A stretch of DNA of 64,000 nt from Paramicrobacterium humi (lineage in GTDB: Bacteria > Actinomycetota > Actinomycetes > Actinomycetales > Microbacteriaceae), in NCBI RefSeq assembly GCF_900105715.1, contig NZ_FNRY01000001.1, forward strand, positions 2,170,001 to 2,234,000. Direction: 5' to 3'. The position numbers and the translations under genes were made by a program. Positions 52,125-60,094 of this stretch are shown one piece after another (the first letter of the stretch is position 1; each line of letters opens with the position of its first letter). The notes under the pieces were generated by a model. That model saw only the letters and a program-made list of their open reading frames with translations, made no database searches and was not told where the DNA came from.

Positions 52125-52409
52125 GTGGATTGGACCATCTGGGGAGCTGTCGCCACGGTCGTCGCTGCTTCTCTCGCCGCTCTCATGTCATGGCGCACTT
52201 TGCATTCCACGACAGTACAGGGCCAGAGAGAGCAGGCATTTGCGCGGTTCACGGCGGCGCTAGACCACATATACAGTGGCAACGATAGTCGAGCGCGCCA
52301 AGGAGCTTCGATCCTCAAGAACCTACGGCGATCGAAGTGGTTGAGCGACGACGACCGTAGAATGGTGATCGAGGCGATCGCAACCTACCTTGGCGACGCG
52401 GAGGTGTAG
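52125..52409 (+). CDS. Small single-helix membrane protein of unknown function
   Basis: 94 aa from GTG 52125, six bases after a -10 TAGCCT (52113-52118), so leaderless. One N-terminal helix (W-G-A-V-A-T-V-V-A-A-S-L-A-A-L) anchors a soluble helical domain carrying K-N-L-R-R-S-K-W-L-S-D-D-D-R-R near residue 70. No family recognised. It is tightly linked to the next gene (6 bp gap, ribosome binding site inside this gene), so they form a unit. Confidence 0.55.
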   Translation: MDWTIWGAVATVVAASLAALMSWRTLHSTTVQGQREQAFARFTAALDHIYSGNDSRARQGASILKNLRRSKWLSDDDRRMVIEAIATYLGDAEV

Positions 52410-52415
52410 AGCGAA

Positions 52416-52799
52416 ATGACATCCACCGATCTGACGCGTGAATTGCGGCTCTTGCAAGCTGATTTCCTTGAGGAGCTCGGGCAAGAAGAAGAGGCGTCGC
52501 GCGTGCGAAGCCGTGTCCAGTCCGACTCCGCACATTCGTCGGCGCGTTTTTCTCCGGAATCCTCCGAAGACGAGATCGCCGATGTCGCATTGCTGGCTCT
52601 TGAGGCCGAGTATCGGCGCATCGAGAAGGAGATGCGCGAACTGCGAAGTGGTGGGCGAGAGGTCCGCGCGCGCCTCAAAGAGGAGATCATGCGCACACGT
52701 CGGCACGGCCAGCCGAGCGAGGAAGATCTGCGTGCCGCTGTTCAACGCGTCGTGGATCAGGACGATATCGTCGCGTCGCGGCGCGGCGATCGGCGATAG
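52416..52799 (+). CDS. Coiled-coil protein of unknown function
   Basis: 127 aa; ATG 52416 follows GGAGGTG. Almost entirely helical and highly charged, with a leucine-containing heptad region (Y-R-R-I-E-K-E-M-R-E-L-R and R-L-K-E-E-I-M) and an Asp-rich C-terminal part (V-V-D-Q-D-D-I-V-A). No catalytic motif seen. Paired with the upstream membrane protein; a membrane-linked scaffold is possible but unproven. Confidence 0.55.
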   Translation: MTSTDLTRELRLLQADFLEELGQEEEASRVRSRVQSDSAHSSARFSPESSEDEIADVALLALEAEYRRIEKEMRELRSGGREVRARLKEEIMRTRRHGQPSEEDLRAAVQRVVDQDDIVASRRGDRR

Positions 52800-52947
52800 C
52801 ACTAGGCCGTTGCGCCCGGCTCTGGCAGCGCTATGCCACCGTTTCGCGAGCTCTCTGGGCGGCCCATCCGGACTCTGACGGTTTGAAGCGGCGAGCAGCG
52901 GCCGCTCCTCGCTGTGAGGATGAGGGGCGACGCCGACTTGTGTATCC

Positions 52948-52990
52948 ACAAAGTCATTGACCTCGCAAAGTACTTTGTGTTACAAAGTAA
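52948..52990. promoter_or_regulatory. Palindromic operator and leaderless promoter of the exporter operon
   Basis: CACAAAGT (52948-52955), the perfect palindrome CAAAGTACTTTG (52966-52977), and TTACAAAGTAA (52980-52990). TTGACC (52957-52962) fits a -35; TACAAA (52981-52986) fits a -10, 18 bp on and six bases before ATG 52993. The three AAAGT blocks recur about every 17 bp, suggesting a repressor bound along the promoter, most likely the winged-helix protein encoded in the operon. Confidence 0.55.
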
Positions 52991-52992
52991 CC

Positions 52993-53667
52993 ATGACGAA
53001 CTCACCGCACGACGATGACGAGGCACTCGACCCCGCCGCGATGCTCGCCCTCGCGAACGCGCAGCAGCGCAGCGTCGCGAGCCAGATCAACAGCTTCGCG
53101 TGGATCATCACGGGCGTGTGGGGAATCGCCTGGCTCGTCGGGTTCGGCGCCATCTGGCTCATCGACGGCCTCGCGCCCGCGTTCGCGCTGCCGGCCGGCG
53201 TCGCCTGGCCGACGCTCGGCGTCTGCCTCGCCGTCGCGGTCGCCACATCGATCGTGCTCGGCATCCGCAGCACCCGCGGCGTGAAGTCGAGTCCGAGCTC
53301 GGCGTTCACGGGCGCCGTGTACGGCTCGACGTGGTCGATATCGATGGTCGGCATCTGGATCCTCGGCTCGAGCATGATCGCGCAAGGTATGTCCGCCGAG
53401 ATAGCGGCCTTCTACTTCACCTCGGCGTTCGTGCTCATGACCGGCGTCATGATGCTCGTCTCGGCGGCGATCTGGCAGACGAGGCCGTCGCTGTACGTCG
53501 GCATCTGGCTCGTCGTCATCGCCGCGGTCGCGCCCCTGTTCGGCGTGCCGGGCAACTACCTCTTCCTCGCGCTGAGCGGCGGGCTCGTGTTCCTGCTGTT
53601 CTCCATCGTTCTGCTCGTGCACGCCTCGCGGCTGCGTCGCCGCCTGCAGGGGAGCGACCGTGCCTGA
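52993..53667 (+). CDS. Membrane protein of unknown function, first gene of an exporter operon
   Basis: 224 aa; ATG 52993. A polar N-terminus with a run of Asp (D-D-D-E), then six helices. No motif beyond topology. It overlaps the winged-helix gene by 8 bp and is followed by an ABC ATPase and permease, so it may be a third exporter subunit or an immunity protein. Its promoter is the palindromic site just upstream. Confidence 0.6.
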   Translation: MTNSPHDDDEALDPAAMLALANAQQRSVASQINSFAWIITGVWGIAWLVGFGAIWLIDGLAPAFALPAGVAWPTLGVCLAVAVATSIVLGIRSTRGVKSSPSSAFTGAVYGSTWSISMVGIWILGSSMIAQGMSAEIAAFYFTSAFVLMTGVMMLVSAAIWQTRPSLYVGIWLVVIAAVAPLFGVPGNYLFLALSGGLVFLLFSIVLLVHASRLRRRLQGSDRA

Positions 53668-53956
53668 TCTCGACCCCGTCATCCACGCGCAAGCGCGACT
53701 GCGCATCACCGCGGCCCTCGCGACCCTCGACGCGGGGGAGGCCATCACATTCCCCCGGCTGCAGCACGTGCTCGGCATGACCGCCGGCAACCTCTCGACG
53801 CACTTGCGCAAGCTCGAGGACGCCGAATACGTCGCCGTCTCGAAGACCATCGAGGGCCGCTCGCCCGCCACCTACATCCAGCTCACCCGCCTCGGGCGCC
53901 GTCGCTTCGAGGACTACACGGCATCACTCAAGAACCTCCTGGGAGGAACCCCATGA
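53660..53956 (+). CDS. Winged-helix transcriptional regulator
   Basis: 98 aa from GTG 53660. Matches the short winged-helix family: R-L-R-I-T-A-A-L-A-T-L, F-P-R-L-Q-H-V-L-G-M-T-A-G-N-L-S-T-H-L-R-K-L, then Y-V-A-V-S-K-T and Y-I-Q-L-T-R-L-G-R-R-R-F wing. It dimerises and binds palindromes, here probably the CAAAGTACTTTG site. Overlaps both neighbours (8 bp before, 4 bp after). Confidence 0.85.
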   Translation: MPDLDPVIHAQARLRITAALATLDAGEAITFPRLQHVLGMTAGNLSTHLRKLEDAEYVAVSKTIEGRSPATYIQLTRLGRRRFEDYTASLKNLLGGTP

Positions 53957-54840
53957 CAACCCTCGCCCGCTTCGAGAACGTCACGCGCCGCTTCGGCGAC
54001 GTCACCGCTCTCGACGACGTCACCCTCGAGATCGGCTCGGGCCGCATCGTCGGACTGCTCGGACCGAACGGCGCCGGCAAGACGACGATGCTCTCGCTCC
54101 TGCAGGGGCTGCGGAAGCCGACGTCGGGCCGCGTCGAGCTGCTGGGCGGCGACCCCGGCGACTACCACAATCGCGCGCGGCTCGGCAGCACGCCGCAAGA
54201 GACGGCGCTGCCGCAGGCGCTGCGCGTCGGCGAGATCCTCCGCTTCGTCGCGAGCCACTTCGACGACGCCGTCCCCGTCGACGAGATCGCCGCCGAGTTC
54301 GGGCTCACGGAGCTCCTGCGCAAGCAGGCCGGAGCCCTCTCCGGCGGGCAGAAGCGCCGGCTCTCCGTCGCGCTCGCGTTCGTCGGCCGACCGCAGCTCG
54401 TGCTGCTCGACGAGCCCACGACCGGCCTCGACGTCGACGCGCGGCGCACGCTGTGGGGCGCCGTGCGCCGCCAGCACGAGCAAGGCGCCACCATCGTCGT
54501 CACGAGCCACTACCTCGACGAGATCGAGGCGCTCGCCGAGCGCGTGATCGTCGTCGACGGTGGGCGGGTCATCGCCGATGACGGCATCCGTTCCATCCTC
54601 GGGCAGGTGTCGGGGCGGATGCTGCGACTCGCGACGCCGCAGCCGGAGGCAATCGCCCAGCTCGACGGCGTCGGCGCCCACACCATCGAGCCCGACGGAA
54701 CCCACACGTTCTTCGTGCGCGACGGCGACGCCACCGTCACCGACATCGTGCGCGGCGGCATCCCGTTCTCCGACCTGTCCATGCGCGGCGCGACCCTCGA
54801 AGAGGCGTTCCTCGCGCTCACCGAGAAGACCCCGGCCTGA
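53953..54840 (+). CDS. ABC transporter ATP-binding protein (drug/peptide exporter type)
   Basis: 295 aa. Walker A G-P-N-G-A-G-K-T-T, signature L-S-G-G-Q-K-R-R-L, Walker B L-V-L-L-D-E-P-T-T-G-L-D, switch His in T-S-H-Y-L-D-E. C-terminal extension with A-T-L-E-E-A-F-L as in DrrA-like exporters. Start overlaps the winged-helix stop (ATGA). Powers the permease encoded next. Confidence 0.93.
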   Translation: MTTLARFENVTRRFGDVTALDDVTLEIGSGRIVGLLGPNGAGKTTMLSLLQGLRKPTSGRVELLGGDPGDYHNRARLGSTPQETALPQALRVGEILRFVASHFDDAVPVDEIAAEFGLTELLRKQAGALSGGQKRRLSVALAFVGRPQLVLLDEPTTGLDVDARRTLWGAVRRQHEQGATIVVTSHYLDEIEALAERVIVVDGGRVIADDGIRSILGQVSGRMLRLATPQPEAIAQLDGVGAHTIEPDGTHTFFVRDGDATVTDIVRGGIPFSDLSMRGATLEEAFLALTEKTPA

Positions 54841-54850
54841 GGAGGCCCCC

Positions 54851-55609
54851 ATGTCGAACCCCACACTGCGCCTCGCCGGCGTGCACGCGAAGTACGCCCT
54901 GATCGAGACGTTCCGCATCCCCATCGCCGTGATCGGCTCGCTCGTGTTCCCCGCCCTCGCGCTGCTGTTCTTCGTCGTGCCGCAGCAGACGGTGGCGCAG
55001 AACCCGCTCTACGCGACGCAGGCGATCATCTCGATGAGCGTGTTCGCGGTCATGTCGAACGCGCTGTTCAGCTTCGGCATCTCGATCTCCGAGGACCGCG
55101 AGAAGCCCTGGGACCCGTTCCTGCGCACGCTCCCCGTGCCGGGAATGGCGCGCGTGCTGTCGTACGTGTTCTCCATCGGCGCGATGGGCCTGGTCGCGAT
55201 CATCCCCGTGCTCGTCATCGGCGCGCTGTTCACCGCCGCCGAGGCGCCGCTGCCGCGCGTGCTGTTCGGCTTCGTCATGCTCGCCGTGTCGGCGCTGCCG
55301 TTCATGCTCATCGGCGTCGCGATCGGCTACGCCTTCCCGTCGAAGGCCGCGATCGCGATCGTGCAGGTCGTCATGTTCGGCTTCGCCTTCGCGGGCGGGC
55401 TGTTCCTTCCGCCGCTCATGTTCGCCGACTGGCTCGACACGCTCTCGAAGTTCTTCCCCTCGCGCCAGGCCCGCGAACTCGTGATCTGGGCCGTGCAGGG
55501 CGGCGCGCTCGAGCCGTGGGTGTGGCTCGGCCTGCTCGCCTGGCTCGCCGTGACCGCCGCGCTCGCGCTCATGCTGTACCGCCGCGACGAAGGACGCCGC
55601 TTCCACTGA
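54851..55609 (+). CDS. ABC-2 type exporter permease
   Basis: 252 aa with six helices. ATG 54851 has GAGGAGGCC upstream. ABC-2 pattern: a first helix, F-G-I-S-I-S-E-D-R-E-K-P-W near residue 77 (the coupling element), then a region with F-P-S-R-Q-A-R-E-L near the last helix pair. It forms the membrane channel for the upstream ATPase. Substrate unknown. Confidence 0.88.
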   Translation: MSNPTLRLAGVHAKYALIETFRIPIAVIGSLVFPALALLFFVVPQQTVAQNPLYATQAIISMSVFAVMSNALFSFGISISEDREKPWDPFLRTLPVPGMARVLSYVFSIGAMGLVAIIPVLVIGALFTAAEAPLPRVLFGFVMLAVSALPFMLIGVAIGYAFPSKAAIAIVQVVMFGFAFAGGLFLPPLMFADWLDTLSKFFPSRQARELVIWAVQGGALEPWVWLGLLAWLAVTAALALMLYRRDEGRRFH

Positions 55610-55630
55610 GAAGGCGGCGAACGGATGCCG

Positions 55631-57073
55631 TCAGTCGCCGCTCGCGTGCCGGTCGAGGAACGCGTACACCTCGTTGTCGTCGACGCCGGGAAACCGGCCC
55701 GACGGCAGCGGCGCGAGCACTTGCGTGTGCAGCCGGGCGCTCGGCCACGACCGGGCTCGCCACTTCTCGTCGAGCTCCGTGCTCGGGCGCCGGCAGCACG
55801 ACTCGTCGGGGCAGCGCGAGGTCGCCCGCCGCTGCGTCTCGCGGCCGCGGAACCACTTCGCGTCGTCGAACGGCACGCCGACGGAGATCGAGAACTCTCC
55901 CGCCGCCGTCGTTCCCGTCTGCGTCGAGCACCAGAAGGTGCCCGCGGGCGTGTCGGTGTACTGGTACTGCTCCGTCGTGCGGTTCTGCTGGCCGAACGCC
56001 GAGCGCGCGCTCCACTTGCGGCACACGCGCTGACCCTCGATCGACCCGGTCACGTCCGTCGGCAGCGGGAGCCCGTCGTTCTCGTAACCCTTCTGCAGCG
56101 TGCCGTCGTCGGTGACGCGCAAGAAGTGCAGCCGCATGTCGAGCCGTGAGGTCGCGAGGTTCGTGAGTCGCAGCCCCGCCGCCTCGTGCGTCACGCCGAA
56201 CGCGTCGCGGAAGTCCTCGACCGCGAGATTGCGCTCCTTCTTCGCCTGCGTGAGGAACTCGACGGCGCGGGACTGCGGCATGAGGCAGCACGCGGCGAAG
56301 TAGTTGATCTCGAGCCGCTGCTTGAGAAACTGAGCGTAGCTCGTCGGCACCGTGTGACCGAGGATGCGGTGCGCCATCGCCTGCAGCGCCATGGACCGCA
56401 GCCCGTGACCGCCGGGGATCGACGCGGGCGGCAGGTAGATGCGGCCGTTCTCGAGGTCGGTGATCGAGCGTGCCGAGCTCGGCAGGTCGTTCACGTAGAT
56501 GAGCGCGAATCCCAGCTGCTCGGCCATGATGCCGACCGTTCGGTGCGTGAGCGCTCCCGTGGAGTGCCCGGCCGCGAGAACGCGCTCCTCCGCGATGTCC
56601 TCGATCTCGGGCAGGTAGTTGTTCTGCGCGCGCATGTGCTCGCGCAGCTGCGTGTTGGCGCGTCGCGCCTCCTCGGGTGTTGCGACGGCCTCCGTCGCGC
56701 GGCGTTGCAGCTCCCGGTGCAGGCCGACGAGCGATTCGAGCAGCTCGTCGCTCACGCCGCGTCCGGGCTTGACGGCGGGCAGCCCGAGCGAGGAGTAGAG
56801 CGTGCCCGCCTGCGCCTCGAGCAGCTCGAGCTCGAGCGCGGCGCGCTTCGACGGCGGCTCCGTGCTCAGCAGCTCGGCGAGCTCGACGCCGAGCGCGGCG
56901 GCGATGCTCGTGAGCAGCGAGAGCTTCGGCTCGCGCTTGCCGTTCTCGATGAGCGAGAGCTGGCTGCCCGTGACGCCGACGGCCTCGCCGAGTGCGTCGA
57001 GGGTCAGGGCGGACCGGCCGCGGAAGTGCCGGATGCGGTGACCGAGAGTCGCGAGTTCGCTGCGCGTCGTCAT
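55631..57073 (-). CDS. ScfR/RamB-like XRE regulator
   Basis: 480 aa. N-terminal XRE helix-turn-helix (T-L-D-A-L-G-E-A-V-G-V-T-G-S-Q-L-S-L-I-E near residues 24-43), a helical linker, an IrrE/ImmA-like segment without the full H-E-x-x-H metal site (M-A-H-R-I-L-G-H), and a C-terminal domain with Cys pairs (C-P-D-E-S-C-C-R), the short-chain fatty acid regulator layout. In relatives RamB and ScfR tune acetate and propionate metabolism. It is divergent from the PEP carboxykinase gene, which it may control with acs. Confidence 0.85.
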   Translation of the reverse strand: MTTRSELATLGHRIRHFRGRSALTLDALGEAVGVTGSQLSLIENGKREPKLSLLTSIAAALGVELAELLSTEPPSKRAALELELLEAQAGTLYSSLGLPAVKPGRGVSDELLESLVGLHRELQRRATEAVATPEEARRANTQLREHMRAQNNYLPEIEDIAEERVLAAGHSTGALTHRTVGIMAEQLGFALIYVNDLPSSARSITDLENGRIYLPPASIPGGHGLRSMALQAMAHRILGHTVPTSYAQFLKQRLEINYFAACCLMPQSRAVEFLTQAKKERNLAVEDFRDAFGVTHEAAGLRLTNLATSRLDMRLHFLRVTDDGTLQKGYENDGLPLPTDVTGSIEGQRVCRKWSARSAFGQQNRTTEQYQYTDTPAGTFWCSTQTGTTAAGEFSISVGVPFDDAKWFRGRETQRRATSRCPDESCCRRPSTELDEKWRARSWPSARLHTQVLAPLPSGRFPGVDDNEVYAFLDRHASGD

Positions 57074-57102
57074 GTCTCAACAATATCGAAAGAAACGGAG
57101 AT

Positions 57103-57175
57103 CTTGACACTGAAAATTGCGTTCAGGGGCTGCATTCATCCGTGAGAGTGGATTCAGACCTGTTCTTGACACTGT
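57103..57175. promoter_or_regulatory. Direct repeats in the divergent ScfR/pckG promoter region
   Basis: TCTTGACACTG occurs twice (57103-57113 and 57165-57175), 62 bp apart, each containing a perfect TTGACA hexamer; between them lies AAAATTGCGTTC, similar to the AT-TTGC core of RamB sites. Candidate operator for the ScfR-like regulator. No clear -10 follows at the expected spacing. Confidence 0.45.
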
Positions 57176-57188
57176 TTCGGAGGCTCTC

Positions 57189-59084
57189 ATGTCACTCGCC
57201 ACTCTCCTCGGACGGCACAGCGGACGAGACGACGAGGCGGTGACCGAGAGTCGTGATCAGGCGCGAGCGGATGCCGCCGGGCGAGAAGTGCCGGCAGCGG
57301 CATCCGGTCGTGCGTCCCTTCTCGCGTGGGTCGACGAGGTGGCCGCGCTCACGCAGCCCGACGAGGTCGTCTGGTGCGACGGGTCGCGCGCCGAGAACGA
57401 TCGCCTCACGAAGCAGATGGTCGCCGAGGGCAAGCTCATCCGGCTGAACCCCGAATGGCGGCCCAACAGCTTCCTCGCCCGCTCGACCCCGTCGGACGTC
57501 GCGCGCGTCGAGGCGCGCACGTTCATCGCGAGCGAGAAGGAGGAGGACGCCGGGCCCACGAACAACTGGGCAGACCCCGCGCAGATGCGGGAGACCCTCA
57601 CGGGCGTGTTCGCGGGCAGCATGCGCGGTCGCACGATGTACGTCGTGCCGTTCTCGATGGGTCCCGTCGGCGGCCCGCTCAGCCAGCTCGGCGTGCAGCT
57701 CACCGACTCCGCCTACGCCGTCGTGTCGATGGGCATCATGACCCGCATGGGGAAGCGCGTGCTCGAGCTCATCGACAACGGCGCCCCGTGGGTCAAGACG
57801 CTGCACTCGGTCGGCGCCCCGCTCGCGCCGGGCGAGGAGGATGTGGCCTGGCCGTGCAACGACGAGAAGTACATCGTGCAGTTCCCCGAGGCGCGCGAGG
57901 TGTGGTCGTACGGCTCCGGCTACGGCGGCAACGCCCTGCTCGGGAAGAAGTGCTTCGCGCTGCGCATCGGCAGCGTCATGGCGCGTGACGAGGGCTGGCT
58001 CGCCGAGCACATGCTGCTCATCCGCGTGACGGACCCGAACGGCCGCGCCTATCACGTCGCCGCCGCGTTCCCCTCGGCGTGCGGAAAGACGAACCTCGCG
58101 ATGCTGCGTCCCACGATCCCCGGCTGGAAGGTCGAGACGATCGGCGACGACATCGCGTGGCTGCGCCCGGGCGAGGACGGCCGACTGTGGGCCATCAACC
58201 CCGAGGCCGGGTTCTTCGGCGTCGCCCCCGGAACCGGAGAGTCGACGAACGTCACCGCCGTCGAGACGCTGTGGGGCAACACGATCTTCACGAACGTCGC
58301 GCTGCGCGACGACGGCGACGTGTGGTGGGAGGGCCTGACCGACACGCCGCCCGAGCACCTGATCGACTGGGAGGGCAACGACTGGACGCCCGACTCCGGC
58401 CGGCCCGCCGCGCACCCCAACTCGCGATTCACCGTCGCCGCCGCCCAGTGCCCGCAGATGGCGGACGACTGGGAGGCCGACGGCGGCGTGCCGATCGACG
58501 CGATCCTGTTCGGCGGTCGCCGCGCCACGAACGTGCCGCTCGTCGTCGAGGCCACCGACTGGAGTCACGGCGTGTTCATGGGCGCCACGATCTCCTCCGA
58601 GCGCACCGCCGCCGCGGAGGGCACGGTCGGCGAGCTGCGCCGCGACCCGTTCGCGATGCGCCCGTTCTGCGGCTACAACATGGCCGACCACTGGGCGCAC
58701 TGGCTCTCGATCGGGCAGAAGCTGCGCTTCGACCGCGCGCCGCGCGTGTTCCAGGTCAACTGGTTCCGCAAGGGTGACGACGGCCGCTTCCTCTGGCCCG
58801 GATTCGGTGAGAACGCGCGCGTGCTCGAGTGGATCACCGGCCGCGTGAGCGGCGACGTCGGCGCCGAGACGACGCCGATCGGCCGCATCCCGCTGGGAGG
58901 CGACCTCAACGTCGACGGACTCGACCTGCCCGCCGACGACCTCGCCGAGCTGTTCGCCGTGAACCGCGACACGTGGCTGTCCGAGGCCGACCTGACCGAG
59001 GAGTTCTTCGCCCAGTTCGGTCAGAAGCTTCCCGCCGCGATGCGGGCCGAACTCGACGCGCTGCGCTACCGGCTGCGTCACTAG
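57189..59084 (+). CDS. pckG: Phosphoenolpyruvate carboxykinase (GTP)
   Basis: 631 aa from ATG 57189, with GGAGG upstream. Converts oxaloacetate and GTP to PEP and carbon dioxide, the first step of gluconeogenesis. Seen: P-F-S-M-G-P-V-G-G near residue 155, the P-loop with catalytic Cys298 in F-P-S-A-C-G-K-T-N, the I-G-D-D-I-A-W metal motif, and R-P-F-C-G-Y-N-M near residue 495. An N-terminal extension of ~30 residues (Asp/Ala/Arg) precedes the family domain. Confidence 0.96.
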   Translation: MSLATLLGRHSGRDDEAVTESRDQARADAAGREVPAAASGRASLLAWVDEVAALTQPDEVVWCDGSRAENDRLTKQMVAEGKLIRLNPEWRPNSFLARSTPSDVARVEARTFIASEKEEDAGPTNNWADPAQMRETLTGVFAGSMRGRTMYVVPFSMGPVGGPLSQLGVQLTDSAYAVVSMGIMTRMGKRVLELIDNGAPWVKTLHSVGAPLAPGEEDVAWPCNDEKYIVQFPEAREVWSYGSGYGGNALLGKKCFALRIGSVMARDEGWLAEHMLLIRVTDPNGRAYHVAAAFPSACGKTNLAMLRPTIPGWKVETIGDDIAWLRPGEDGRLWAINPEAGFFGVAPGTGESTNVTAVETLWGNTIFTNVALRDDGDVWWEGLTDTPPEHLIDWEGNDWTPDSGRPAAHPNSRFTVAAAQCPQMADDWEADGGVPIDAILFGGRRATNVPLVVEATDWSHGVFMGATISSERTAAAEGTVGELRRDPFAMRPFCGYNMADHWAHWLSIGQKLRFDRAPRVFQVNWFRKGDDGRFLWPGFGENARVLEWITGRVSGDVGAETTPIGRIPLGGDLNVDGLDLPADDLAELFAVNRDTWLSEADLTEEFFAQFGQKLPAAMRAELDALRYRLRH

Positions 59085-59088
59085 ACCG

Positions 59089-59128
59089 CCGCGGCGCGCG
59101 CCGGGGGACAACGGTGTGCGCGCCGCGG
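59089..59128 (+). terminator. GC-rich terminator after pckG
   Basis: 13-bp arms with one wobble pair (59089-59101, 59116-59128), starting CCGCGGCGCG, with a 14-nt loop; no T-tract. It starts 5 bp after the pckG stop. Confidence 0.65.
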
Positions 59129-59135
59129 CCACCTC

Positions 59136-59206
59136 GTGAGCCGCGCGGAGGCGGGCAGGGGCAGCGCCCTGGCCGGACGGTCCTTGCCTCCCTCCGCGCG
59201 GCTCAC
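59136..59206. repeat. 16-bp perfect inverted repeat with 39-nt loop
   Basis: GTGAGCCGCGCGGAGG (59136-59151) and CCTCCGCGCGGCTCAC (59191-59206). It lies between pckG and the TetR remnant, next to the terminator. Could be a second terminator, a recombination scar or a non-coding RNA stem. Confidence 0.6.
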
Positions 59207-59265
59207 GCACCCTCAGGCGTGGGCGGCGGATGACGAATGGGGCGTGCATGCGCCGCCCGCACACC

Positions 59266-59450
59266 TCAGGACGGATCGGATGCCGCTCGCGCGATCTCCG
59301 CGCGGAGGATCCCGCGCAGTCGCTCGAGCGATGCACGGCTCGTCGCAATGCGGCCGAGCGCGAGCTGCTGGAACACGATGCCGTCAAGGCTCGACCAGAC
59401 GAGGTCGGTGAGCGCGGCGTCGTCGAGGCCGAAGTGCCGCAGCTGCCGGC
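59266..59450 (-). pseudogene. C-terminal remnant of a TetR-family regulator
   Basis: About 60 residues reading R-H-F-G-L-D-D-A-A-L-T-D-L-V-W then S-L-D-G-I-V-F-Q-Q-L-A-L-G and R-L-R-G-I-L-R-A, the ligand-domain C-terminus of TetR proteins. The DNA-binding front is missing; instead the frame runs into the aldehyde dehydrogenase fragment upstream. Result of a deletion. Confidence 0.7.
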
Positions 59451-59918
59451 CTGCCACACCGAGATCATCATGGGCCAGTTCCACGGGCCCATCGCCCCGA
59501 CGACGCCGATCGGGCGGTAGTGCAGCACCGCGTGCGAGTCGCCGTCGTCGATCACGACATCGGGGTCGAGAGGGGTGGATGCCGCTGCGCGAAGCCACCC
59601 GGACGCGCCGCCGACCTCGAACCGGGCGTTCGGGCCGTTGAGCGGCTTGCCCTGCTCGCGCGTGAGCAGCTGCGCGAGCGCCTCCGCGTTCTCGTCGATC
59701 GCGTCGGCGGCCTTCAGCAGGATCGCGCTGCGCTGCTCGTGCCCGAGGTCGTCCCACGCGGGCTGCGCCGCTGCCGCCGTGTCGACGGCCGCGTCGAGGT
59801 CGGCGACGGAGTGCACGGGCGCCTCGCCGATCACCTCTCCGGTCGCCGGGTTCGTGATCTCGCGGCCGGCTCCCGGCTCGGCGGTGATGGCGGCCAGAAG
59901 GCTCTCGAACGTGTGCAT
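59451..59918 (-). pseudogene. N-terminal fragment of an aldehyde dehydrogenase
   Basis: About 155 residues from ATG 59918, with the family opening I-T-N-P-A-T-G-E-V-I-G-E-A-P, the helix R-S-A-I-L-L-K-A-A-D-A-I, and the motif G-P-W-N-W-P-M-M-I-S-V-W-Q, where the family would continue into the NAD-binding K-P-S/A-E segment. The sequence leaves the family right there and joins the TetR remnant. The catalytic Cys/Glu part is lost, so it is dead. Start has a GGAGGAACCGCC leader. Confidence 0.75.
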
Positions 59919-60094
59919 GGCGGTTCCTCCACTGTGAGTCGGCACGGTGAGACGTGTCCTCTCACGCTACGGCTCCGCCGTCGCCGCCGGTTGACCGGGC
60001 GAGCAGGGCGCTTGACGGAGCGTGCAGAGTTGCGGCGCGGGGAACGCGAAACGGCGGCGCAGGCCGAAGCCCGCGCCGCCGCATCCGACCGCTC

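Noticed and set aside
57192-59945. Very long minus-strand open frame opposite pckG
   Set aside because: The antisense part is a GC-rich shadow of pckG with no family motif; only the far end (59451-59918) matches a real family, as the dehydrogenase fragment.
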